Shown piece after piece: positions 1 to 12,696 of a DNA stretch of 64,000 bases (the first letter of the stretch is position 1; every line of letters begins with the position of its first letter). A program made the position numbers and the translations under genes. Below the pieces are notes generated by a model. The model had not been told where the DNA came from and did no database searches. It was given only the letters and a program-made list of their open reading frames with translations. This DNA is from Erinaceus europaeus (lineage: Eukaryota; Chordata; Mammalia; Eulipotyphla; Erinaceidae). The stretch spans positions 34,191,375-34,255,374 of the forward strand of contig NC_080181.1 of NCBI RefSeq assembly GCF_950295315.1, in the 5' to 3' direction.

Positions 1-732
1 GGGCATCCTTGCTCTCTTCTTCTTCTAGCGTTTGCCCTTCTTCCGTAGCCAGTCAACAGGTCAGGTTGAAAGCTCTCAGGAGCTGCTTGTTGCTGGCTTT
101 GAAAGTGACTGAGATCCATGTGGATTCAGTCGGCTAGGAAGGATCGTCAGTTTCCCCAATGAATGGGTACTCACGGGATGCACCACGAGAAGGTCGATCC
201 AATGCATCCCTTGCTCTGTGATCCAGCTAGAGGCTGGGATCTGAAGCCCTGTTCTCAGGAGGCCATGAAAGGCTCAGGCCCAGAGACCGGTGGATCTCAG
301 GGCTGTGGGTTTTGGGCTGCTGCCTCTGTGCTTTGCCCTCTCACTGCAGCTGGAAGTGCCTCATCCCCATTGTGGGTCCTGCTGTACAGTGGGGTGCAGT
401 CTTCTGGGCTGGTGAGTCTTTCTTGTCCAACTCACTCTTAGGACCCCTGTGTCTTGTCTGATGCCCTTTCTCCTTGTGTTGCCAGGGGTGCTGCAGAGAT
501 TACCCTGGACTGGAGCCCTAAGAACCAGCTCTGCAGGCCACTGGGCTATGACCTGGTGTAGAAGTCCCTGCTCTGGGGGTGGAAATGACCTTCCCCTTAC
601 TCACCCCAATATCCTGATTGAGCACAAAGGAGAGGAAGAGACAGTTTACCACTCTGTTGTGTGCTGGGCTATTCTGCAACCCCTACTTTGGTGTCCTGAT
701 GGCTGCTAACAGCTCCCTCCCTGCCTCCTCAG

Positions 733-828
733 GGCCTTTGTACTGATGGCTGAGGAAGTGGGATTATGGGTGATTCTGCGACCTGGCCCCTACATCTGCA
801 GTGAAATTGACCTTGGGGGCCTGCCCAG
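733..828 (+). CDS. GLB1L2: GLB1L2 coding exon 1 in window
   Basis: Encodes [20 protein letters not shown] and on to the GGLP motif of the GH35 barrel. The first base completes a codon from an upstream exon outside the window (phase 1) and the last two bases start a Ser codon. Acceptor cctcctcag ends at 732; donor gtgagt starts at 829. The conserved RPGPYICSE segment lines the active site in GH35 enzymes. Confidence 0.95.
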
Positions 829-3800
829 GTGAGTGGGATTGTGAGGGACTCTAGCTGTGCCTTGAGCTGTATAAGACAACCACACCAGTGGAGGTTTAAG
901 TGTTTTGTTATATTTTGATCTCACTCTTTAGGATAAGTGGCACCCAAAGGGAGTCATTTGATAGGGTGCCACACACTGATGGCCCATGTATAGTTTTAAT
1001 GTTCACAGGGCAGCAGCATGGCAGGGGCACAGCCTGGACTGGTCTCGTTCTTGCCCAATTAGGCTGCTCAGCTCCTTCATCCGCTCTGCTCTCTCTCTTT
1101 CTTTATCTAAGAAATGGATAAAATCAAACCTTCCCAGTCTTTTGTTTATTAGGGAGGTTAGCAAGCCTTAAAAGTGTACATGGTCTTTTAAAAATACTTC
1201 TTTTTCTTCATATTTATTTATTTCTATATAAATACTTTATTTTAGATAAGACAGGAATTGAGAGGGAAGGGGGGATAGAGAAAAAGAAATAAAGGAAAAG
1301 ACATCTGCAGAACTGCTTCACTACTTATGAAACCTCCCCCCCTGCAGGTGGAGGGCCTGAACATGGATCCTTGTGCATAGTAACATGTGCACTCAACAGG
1401 GTGAGCCATCAGTTGGCCCCCTGCATATAGTTTTGACAAATTATAAGAGAAGCAAATTATTATTATTGTTTTATCTTTACCTTCAAGTCCCAGTGAATTG
1501 ACTGGGAAATCATGGTCTCACTGAAATTTGCTCTATGGTCAGAGTAGAAATCTAGACACGAGTCACCTGGTGCACACAAGTCCCTGTACCTTGTCAACAT
1601 TGCCATCAATTTCCAGCAAAGAAAGACCCTCTTACTAACAGGCATGGTCTTTCTCATCCTGGCCATGCTGCTGAAGGTTACAACCCCCCCCCCCCCCCCA
1701 CCTAACAACCTGGTGAGGGTACAAGGTGCACCTGCTAATATCTGTCCAAGAGGCATGTCTCTGTATTGTGACAAAATGCTACCCCAGCCTTGTTTTCTTC
1801 CTGGTTTCCAGCACAAGCTAGCCCTTCCTCAGGGAGGCTCCATCTCCATTTCCTCCCTGACCCAGGATCACTTCCCACTGTGCCCTTCAGCTTGACAAGA
1901 GTATCTTCCAGGAGGCTGCTCCAACCCCACCTACCTGGGGATTAGAAACCTGTGTGTCAGCAGTGTGCTGGGGCTCAGCCCTGTAGCATGGGAAGGGATA
2001 GGATTTACATCTTAGCTCAGCAGCAGAAGGCAGATCTCCCCAGAACACCTCATGTCCTCAGGGTTACCCTGACCCCATTGATGCTGGCTTCTGGGCATAC
2101 CTGGGCACTGATCTGGGCACAGATGGGGGGTTTTCTTCGCAATAGAAACCAGACCCACCTATGGAGACTGATGCAAACTGATGCAGATAAATCTGTCTAG
2201 CATGGTGTGGGTAACTCTTTTCTGCTAATGGTCATTTGGATATTTGTTAAGTCATTCACAGGCCATACAAAATTATCAACTTAAAAATTAGCACTTGATT
2301 CTACTATGGAAGAAAAAGCTGCAGTTGCCATGGTAGGGCCAGACCAAATGATTCTGTGGGCCTGTGGGACATTTCACACAATTTGGTCTACCAGAATTTG
2401 CACAGGCTGCCTCTATTTCATCCCGATTAGAGTTATTGCTGGGACTTAGTACCTGCAGGCTAACCCCATTAGTCTCAGTGCCTTTTTTTTTTTTTTTGAA
2501 TAGACGGTGAGAGGCAAAGAGAAATTGGGGGAAGGGAGGAGAGAGAGAGACAGATACTGACCTGCAACACTGCCCATTGCTTGAAAAGCTCCCCACCTAC
2601 AGGTGGGAACCAGGGATTTGAAGCCAGGCATTTATATGTGGTAACACATCATGTGTGCTACCAGGTGAGCTACCATCTGATCCACTTCCTTTATTTTTAA
2701 AAAAATTATTTATTGGTAGTCAGGCGGTAGTGCAGCGGGTTAAGTGCACATGGCACAAAGCACAAGGACCGGCCTAAGGATGCCGGTTCAAGCCCCCGGC
2801 TCCCCACCTGCAGGGGAGTCCCTTCACAGGTGGTGAATCAGGTCTGTAGGTGTCTGTCTTTCTCTCCCCCTGTCTGTCTTCCCCTCTTCTATTTCTCTCT
2901 GTCCTATCCAATAATGATGACATCAATAACAATAATAACTACAACAATAAAAACAACAAGGGTAACAAAAGGGAATAAATAAATAAATATTAAAAATTAT
3001 TTATTGCCGTCAGGGTTATTGCTGAGTCTCAGTGCTGACACTACAAATCCACTGCTTCCAGCAACCATTTGTCCCCCTTTTTTTTTTTTGCTTCTTTCTA
3101 TTTTATTTGACAGGATAGAGAGACATTGAGAAGGGAAGAAAGAATGAGAAGGAGAGAGAAAGACACCTGCAGACTTGCTTTATCAATTGTGAAACATCTT
3201 CCTTGCAGGTGGGAAATGAGGGCTTAAACTCAGGTCCTTGTATATAGTACTATATGCTCTCAACCAGGTATGCCAGTAAATGGCCCCTCACCATTTTTAC
3301 CTAATATAAGTGGACCATTTTCTGACTCTGTTTAGGATTTCTAAATCAAAGTGAGAAAAGCAGTCCTTTGTAAGAAAGTAGAAATGCTTCATCTGGATTT
3401 TAAAGGAGAAAGAAAGATACTTTCACTTCAATAGTGGGGCTAAACCATGGGGACATTCTTCTGGTAAACTTGGTTACAACAAATGAATTATAGGAAGAAT
3501 CCCTTCCACTTCCCAGCTCAGCCCCCTGAGCTGAACCCTAGACAGCCGAGGAGGTTGGCATGTATGAACCAGCTCAGCCCTTTGGATTCACCCCTTTGTA
3601 ATGAGGCTGTAGAGTAAATACTTGAAAACCGAGCCCAATGAATAGATTTTTCACACAGTGACTCAGGCTGCAAGCCTAAATCATAAAGTGGGGAAATTAC
3701 ATTCCTCTCTGTGCTGGTGTCTGTCCACAGGGACCAGGGTTACAGTACAGAGGGCAAGACCCACTGACCTCCCGGTGCTGGGAGATTGTGATCAGCTTCC

Positions 3801-6800
3801 TCTGCATTTGCATCATCTTGCTTAGAGCAAATCCACAAATACCAAGACTAATGACCTCCTTTTTATTGAAGCTGGCTACTCCAGGACCCTGGCATGAAAC
3901 TGAGAACAACATACAAGGGCTTCACAGAAGCAGTGGATCTTTATTTCGATCACCTGATGTCCAGGGTGGTTCCACTTCAGGTAAGAGCAAACACACTCTG
4001 TTTTGTTTGCTCCTTGACTTCCCACACTCATGGTAGGAGGTCCTTGGCTAGCTTTCACACTAGGAGACCTGAAGACTTTTCAACATAAGCACACCATCTT
4101 GCCCAGTCCCCGAAGTCTGGAATGGGAGGGGCTTGCAAGAGTGGTCCTTTATTTTCTTTTTTCTTTTAATGAGAGAGTGGTGGGGGGTGGAGGGGGAGAC
4201 TGAATGTGGTGCTGGAGAATGAATATGGGACCTGGACCATGTAAATCCTGCATTCTACCTGCTGAGCTGTTTTGATCCATAAAATAGTAATTTTTTTCCT
4301 CTTTTATGCGAGGGCTTTGCTGGGTATTTGAACCTGCATGATTACACTACTTCTAAGTGAAAGAGAGGAAATGAGAGAGGGAGGAAGAGAGGGAGAGAGA
4401 AAGGAAGGAGAGAGAGAGAGAGTAAAGTCACCTAAGCACTGCTTCACTAACTCGTGAAGCTTCTTCTTTCCTCCCAACTAGTGTCTGGGACACCTTAAAT
4501 CTGGGTCCTCAAACATAATAAAATCTATGCTCTGCCTACTCCAAGAAGTCTTTTATTTTTTTATTTATTGAATATTAATATGAGTTTAAAAAAATTTTGT
4601 ATTACAGAGTTACATGTCAACAAGGGTTTGAATCCACACCATTCCCACCACCAGAGTTCTGAATCTTCAGTCTCCCCACTGCAATCCACCAGTTTCCCTA
4701 AAGTTGTAGACATGAGCCAACCATCTTCTTTACAACTATCTGTCCACATTTATACATAATTGCCCCACTCCTTTTATTAAATTCAATCTCTTCCCCTCTA
4801 TGCCGCTCATAACATCATAACTACTTCCATATGACCCTCTCCTTTTCCTTCTCTCTCTCTGGGTGCTGATGGAGCTGGATTGCAGAGCCCTCTTATCTTT
4901 ATCCTATCACTTCTCCCTCACTGGGAGTATGGATCAAGGTTGTTAATGGGGAGCGGAAAGTAGGAGTTCTGACTTCTGCTTCTCTGCTGAGCATGGACAT
5001 TGACAGGTTGATCTATACCCTCAGCCTGTTTCTATCTCTCCCTAGTGGGCCAGAGCTCTGAATATGTGAGAGTCCAGGACACATTGGTGTCGGGTCTCTG
5101 GCAGGGTGATCTCCAGGGGAAAGGTAATGGACTGGTTCTTTCTAGAGTAAAGACACCGGGGAGCCTTCAGCGTGCTCAGAACTCAGAACTCGTTTATTAG
5201 CAAGGTGGACATGAGTTAAATAGAAAACCAAACAAGGGAATTATTATTGAAGTATGTCAGAAATTACAGGTTTCTTAAGGATCAGCTTGCTCTTATGGTA
5301 GGGGGCTGGTATGACAGGAATTGATGAGATACAAGACAGTTGTTCTCCATGATGCAAGCAACTTAATTATCCAAAGGTATTTGAGAGAAGCATAGGGGTT
5401 AAACCAATAGGGTGAGACAGTGAGAAGATGGATATCAAAAGGCCATATAGTTTGGAATTTCTCTTGTCTGGGGTCTGAGGTGTGTGATGGAATGTGTGAT
5501 AAGGTGTGTTCTTCTGTGATCAGAAGGTGACTTTGAGTAAGTGAATCTTAAAGTAGGCGGCCATGTGGCCTGCAATTAATGGGGAGAAGTATTGGGGTTT
5601 CTGTGGGCCTGAGAGTCAAGAAGGAAAGAACTAAGTCTGAGTTTCCCCCCTTTTGCTCACCTCGGTTGAGAGAGACTCACCAAGAGGGTATCTTCTCAGA
5701 CCTCCATCCAAGGATGGGGGTAGTACTCCCTAAGCTCTATCAAGCTTACACATATTCCCAACACATTGGTGAGGTCATCTCCCCAGAGATGTCAGGGTGG
5801 AGTCATGGTAGCATCTGTAACTTCATGTCTGGAAGGTGGCATGACCTAAATTGAGACAAAATGGTTAGTGAACAGGAACCAAAAGGTAGGATTATAACAG
5901 ATGAGATTAGGAATTTTAGGGTAGAAGAAAGCTAGAAAATCCATTTTAGGCATGTTCCTGGGGTACACAAATATGGTAGTTTTGTTTGAGTTTGTAGCTA
6001 GCTTGAGGTTGGATAAGAATATTGTCTGAGAAATGGTATCAAAATGGAGAAAAGGGCTAGAAAGTTCGATTAGGGCAGGGAGTAGCTCCCATTCTTGTAA
6101 AAAAATATCTGTGGCTAAAATTAACCATTTACCTCCATCCACCTGCTCCAGAGCCTGTGTAACCTCTAAGTCCCTATTGGTCTGAGCTTATAACTCATGG
6201 TCACCTCTGAGGAACATTGCAGGCTGTACTCATTTCAGGACCAGTATTTTTAGAGTGCCAAGGCAGGATACTCCCCTCCCTTTGGAAACACTGGGGCTAT
6301 CCCTACAGTCATTGCTTTATGGGAAAGCCAAGGTCCTGGGAGGGCTCACAAGACTCTGTTCCTTATGGAAGCTATCAGAGAACAGTCTTTAAAGGACCTA
6401 TCTGGTCTATTTTAGAACTGTCTTTGGGTGGCCAGGTGGTGGTATACCTGGTTGAGTGTACATGTATAAGGATCCAGGTTCAATCCTCTGGTCCCCACTA
6501 TAGGGAGAAAGTTTCACAAGTGATGAAGCAGTGCTACAGCTGTCTCTCTACCTCTCACCCTACTGTCTCCTCCTTCCTCTCAATTTCTAGCTGTTTCTAT
6601 CCAACAAATAAATAAAGATAAAAAAAAAGAAAGAAAAAAACTGTGTTTGGTGGTACAGTGAGGAAGGGCAGACAGGCATTAGGGTTTATGTTATTCCTGA
6701 AACTGCTTCAACTGTTACACTTGATGACTAGAAATATTATTATTTTTATTATCACCAGGACCTTATTCATATATGATTCTATTGCTCCTGGTGGAATTTT

Positions 6801-9800
6801 TTCCCCCCTTTTAAAATCTGAGAGAGACAGAGAAGGGGAGACAACATAGGATGGCTCCATAATTTTTTGCACTTCCCCTGGTTCCGTGTATGGTGCTCTC
6901 ATGTGGTGCTAGAAGGCTCAAACTCAGGTTCTCAGAATGGTGAAGTGTAAAATTCTCATGGGTAAGCTGTCTTCTGGCCTGTGAGGAATATTGATAATGG
7001 AAACCCTCTCTGGTCAGTTCTATGTAGAGAAGAGCTGATGTGGCTTGCCTGTAAGACAGCGGGACTTTCATATTCACAAAACTTCACTCCATGATTTTTC
7101 AGGATAAGATGATATACAGTGCATACTTATTGAAAATGTGTGTTAAAATAATTTTTGGCAAGACAAATTTTACATTGAATGCGAAAATTGGAAATAATAT
7201 AGAATTCAGGAATAGGAATAATGAATTCAGTTGCACAAAATCAAGATGAGTGACATTGAGAAATGCTCTTGAGTTGCTAGTTTGGGATGTTCACAGTACA
7301 CTTAAACCGAAGGAACTGCTTGATCTTTTTGTAGGTTAGCAAAATAGCAGGTAAATTTGCACTTTGGATAAATAAGGAATAACCTTTTTGTGTGAATCTT
7401 TTCTACATATTATATGAAACCTATTTAGATCAAAATAGTTCATTGTTTTTATAAAAGATTATTTCTTATAAATTCTAGTAAAACTTAGTGGACTTTATTA
7501 AATCTAGTTGTAGTCACAAAAAGAGCAAGAAGCTATCAGTGGCTAACCTAAACTTCTACAGGAAAGACAGGTTCAGGAGGCTGTGGGAGGTTGGGTGGTG
7601 GAGATTGGGATTTAGGTGAGAGAGAAGGTCAAGCTGGGCATAAGGCCAGAATCATTCTTAAAAATAATGATACGGGGGGCTGGGTGGTGGCATCCTGCTT
7701 AAGCACACATGTTAGAATGTGCAAGTACCTGGATTCAAGTTCCCAGTTAACCACCTCCAGAGGGAAAGTTTCACAAATGGTGAAATAGTACTGTGTCTGT
7801 CTTTTTCCCTTTTTATCTTCCCCTTTCTTCTCAATTTCTCTGTTTCTATCGAATAAATATATAATGGGTACAAGAAATAAAAATGTAAAAATAAAAAGGA
7901 AAGAAAATGATATGGACTGGGGGGATAGCATAATGGTTATGCAAAAGACTTTCAAGCCTAAGGCTCAGAGGTCCCAGGTTCAATCCCCAGCACCACCATA
8001 AGCCAGAGCTGAGCAGTGGCTCTGGTACCTGTCTCTCTGTATCTCTTCCCCTGTATCTCTTTCATTACAATAAAACAAATGAAATATTAAAAAAATAGTG
8101 ATATACCAAATCCATTAACATTTTCTCCTGGGCATCATGGAATTATTTTACTTTTTATTATAGCAAAAAATATATATTATAACATTTCAACAACTTTTAA
8201 GTGTCAAGTTCAGTGGTACTAATTATATTTACCTTCTTGTGCAGATACTATCCATCTCCATGAGTTTTTGATCTCCTTAAACTAAAACTTTGTTCCCACT
8301 CAACAGCTGCTCCCTGTCTCTGCAGCCCCTGGCCATTACCCTTCTATTGTCTTTCTGGGATGACTTTTTCAGATATATAGTAGGAGGAGGAGAAGAGAGG
8401 GAGGGCAAAGAAAAAGAAAGAGACAGAACATCACCAAATCTTCCTCCAGTGTCATATTTCCTGCATGGTGTGTATGGAGGTTGGTGGGGGTGGCAACATA
8501 AAATGTGGACCATACTCATGACAGGGCAGCATTCTCCAAGATGAGCTAATCTCATCAGCCTGTATTTATGATTATGACTGTTCTAATATAGGTCTTACAG
8601 TATTTGTCTTTTGGTGAGTGCTTTCTTATTTATTTATCATTTTTTTTTTTTTTTGGATAGAGAAAATTGAGAGGGAAGGGGAAGTTAGAGGGGGAGAAAG
8701 AGACACCTGCATCATTACTTCACTACTTGTGAAGCTATCCCCCTGTAGGTGCAGACTGGGGCATTTATCCAGGGTCTTAGCACATTGTAACATGTGCGCT
8801 CAACTGGGCACAACACCTCCCAACCTCCTGGTGAATGCCTTCTTTAATTTGCTCTTACATAATGTCTTTACGGTTCATCCATGCTGTAGTACATGTCAGG
8901 CTTTCTTTCCTTTCTAGGTCTGAATAATATTTCATTGTGTGGATAATACACATTTTGTTTAGTCATACATCCCTTGATAATAGACTCTTTGGTTGTTTTT
9001 GCTTACGGTAAATTATGCAGCTATGAACATGGGTGTACAAGTATCTGAGCCCCTGCTTTTGCTTCTGCGTATGGATTCAAATGGTGTTGCTGGCTTACAT
9101 GGTTAATCCTTGTTTAAGTCTTTGAGGATGTGCCATACTGTTTTGTATAGGTGCACCATCTTAAATTCCTGTGGACAGTGTGCAAAGTTCCTGACTTGTA
9201 CTTTTGGTTGTCTGTTTATTATAAGAAAAAAATTATCCTTAAATGGTGTTAAGTGGTATTGCATTGTGACTTTGATTTGAATTTCCTAATGGCTAGTGAT
9301 ACAAAATAATTCACTTATTGGTTGTTTACATGTATTCTTTGGCGAAATAGCTACTCAAATACTTTGCCCCCCCTTTTTTGTTACTTTTTAAAAAATTTAA
9401 TCAGTTAACTAATTTGAAACAGTAAGTGCTTATATACTCAGAACTGAAGTCTATGCATTAAAAAGCTGGAGACATTCAATATATTTCCTCCTCTCATATT
9501 GATTAAATAGTGAGTTATAAGACTATAAGCTAATAGGGGTATATATTAACAACATTCCTGCCACCAAGGGTCTGTGTCCCTACTCCCACCCCCCCGCAGT
9601 GGAGATGGAAATCTTCCCCCATCCCCAGAGTTTTTTACTTTGCAGCAATACTCAAAACTCACTTTGTTGTTTTTGTATGTTGTAGGAGTTCTTTATATAT
9701 TTTAGATATCAATTTCTTAGTAGATATGTGGTTTTAGGAACAATTTATATAATTTTGAAGAACTTTTTCCCTGTTGATTGTATCCTTTTATGCACAAATG

Positions 9801-12655
9801 ATTTTATTATATTATTACCTTATTATTTAATATTTTTATTTTTATAGAGCTGATGGTTTATTAATTTTTATTTATTTTTCACCACTCCCAATACCAAAGG
9901 TCTGTGTCCCCATCTCCACTCCCATAGATAGCCACTATAGTTCACACACATTCTTAGAAATAGGTTGACATTTTTTCCCTCAGGTGTATACTCAATTCAC
10001 TATATCCCACATATGAGTGAAATCATTCTGTAATTGTTCTTCACCTCCTTACGTGCTTCTCCAATTCTATCCACTTTATCCCTAAGGACACAATATCAAT
10101 TTTTTTTTCCAAATACTTATTTATTTCCTTCTGTTGCCCTTGTAGTTTTATTGCTGTAGTTATTATTGATGTCATTGTTGTTGGATAGGACACAGAGAAA
10201 TGGAGAGGGGAGGGGAAGTAAGAGAGGTGGAGAGAAAGATAGACACCTGCAGACCTGCATCATCGCTTGTGAAGCAACTCCCCTGCAGGTGGGGAGCTGG
10301 GGGCTCGAACTGGAATCCTTACACTGATTCTTGCACTTTGCGCCACCTGCGCTTAACCTGCTGCGCTACCGCCCGACTCCCTCACTTTTTTTTATTGCTG
10401 AGTAATGATATGTAATAATATGTCCCATAACTTTTTTATCCAGTCATCTGTCAAAGGGCATTTTGGTTGTTTCCAAAACTTTATGTTTCCAACTCTACTG
10501 TGAATACAGTTACTATGAACCTGGGGGTGCATATATTGGTTCAAACCAGTGTTCCAGTCCCCTGTCCCCATCTGCAGGGGAAAGCTTTATAAGCAGTGAA
10601 GCAGTGCTGCAGGTGCCTCTCCTTCTCTCTCTGTACTTACTTCTCTGTTTGTATCCAATAAATAAATAAATAAATATTATAAAAGAGACATTTAATTTCT
10701 TCTTTTCCAATTGGATGCCTTCCTTGTGTTTCTTTCTCTCTACTTACCTTTTTTGGCTTAGTTTCTCTAGCCAGAACTTTCAATACTATGTTGAATACAC
10801 ACACTGAGCACAGGAATCCTTGTTTCACTCTTAATCTTAGAGAAGACTTTCAATCTTTCACGATTGTATATGATGCTGATGCCATATATAGCTTTTGTTA
10901 TGCTAAGAAAAATTTTTGTCACCCTAATTTAATTTTTTTACTAAAATGTGTTTTAAATTCTTTTTGTCAATTAATGTAGTCATGTGGTTTTACCCCTTCA
11001 TTTTGTTAATGAGCTATATATTGATTTTTTCTCAAATTCCTTACATTCTTGAATAAATCCCACTTATTCATGGTATATAATCTTATTAATACATTGTTTA
11101 ATTCAGGTTGTTACTATTTTACTGAGGATTTTTTTTTACATTAGTGTTAATCAAGAATATTGCCTTATGCCCTTTCTTTCTTTCTTTCTTTGTTTCTCCC
11201 ACTTCTGTCTTTGGCAATATTGACCTCATAAAATGATTTTTTCATGAGCCCGTGAGATAGCATGTTTATGCAAAAGACTTTCATGCAAGAGGCTCTGAGG
11301 TCACAGGTTCAATCTTTAACACTGCTTTAAGCCAAAGCTGAGCGTTGCTCTGTCTCCCTCCCTTCTTCCCTCCATGTCTTTATCTATATATCTCTCTCAT
11401 AAAAATAAAGTATTAAAATTAATTTGGAAGTACTCCCTTCAAAAAAGTTTGGCAGTTTGAGAATTGTTGTCATTTTACCAGTTTATTTATAGATTTTTTG
11501 GGTGCTTTCTATCTTCATGATTCAGACTTAATACATTGTGTATTTCTAGTATTTGTGTATGACTTTCCTGTTTTCTGATTTATTGTCTCACAAATTTTCA
11601 TATTCTTTATATTCTTCTTATAATCCTTTGTATTCCTGCCAAATTTTATTTTCTTTCTGATTATTGGATTCTTTTCTTGTCACCTTTGGGTAAAGTACTA
11701 TAAATTTTTTGATGTGATATTTTGAATGAACCAAGTTAACTTTACTGACTTTTTACTATTGATTTTTTTTTAAATTGCCATCAGGATTATCACTGGAGTT
11801 CACTGCCAGTACTATGATACTAGCAGATCATTGCTCCTGGCAGTCGTTCCCCTCACCTCCCACCCCTTTCTTTCTATTATACTTAATAGGACAGAAGCAA
11901 ATTGAGAAGGATGGAGAGACAGAGAAGGAGAGAGAAATATAGACACCTCCAGATCTGCTTCATTGCTCACAAAGCTCTCACTCCCTGGCAGGAGCTTGAA
12001 CCTGGATCCTTGCACACTGTAATGTGTGCTCTTAATGGGGTGCATACATTAAATGATTTATTTTTAAATATTTATTTTTTATGAGAGAATGACAGACAAA
12101 GGGAAAAGGAGATGGAGAAAGGGGGGGGGGGAGAACGGGAGAGAGAGAAATCTGCTTAACTCTGGCCTGTAGTGGCCAAGGATAGAATTTACCTCTAGAG
12201 TCTCAGATCTGCACTTCCTATGCTTTAAACTGAGCCATTTCCCTGGTTCACTATTCTCTATTTTTACCTGTACTAATATTTATTTACTTCCTTCTACTTC
12301 TTTTGAGTTTAGTTTGTTTCTCTTGTTTTAGTTATTTTTTTCTAACATCATTTTATTGGGGGGGTAATGTTTTACAGTATAGTTGTTGACATATGGTTAT
12401 CATTTCTCATCTTCCTGTGTCATAGTTCTTGAAGGAATTGAACCTGGGAACTCTGGCCTCTCACACATGAAAGTCTGGTGCTATCTCCCTGGTCTGCTTC
12501 TCAACTTTTATATTTATACCTTTTCTCAGATTGGAAATGTTTCAGCATTATTTCTTCCAGTAATATAACTTCTTCTCCTTCTCCTCCTTCTCCTCCTTCT
12601 CCTCCTCCTCCTCCTTCTTCTCCTCCTCCTTCTTCTTCTTCTTTTTCTCCTCCTC

Positions 12656-12696
<41 letters not shown>

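Noticed and set aside
1..732. An upstream GLB1L2 exon
   Set aside because: The expected VPWNLHEPE-type coding sequence is absent in all forward frames; open frames at 163-709 have no GH35 similarity.
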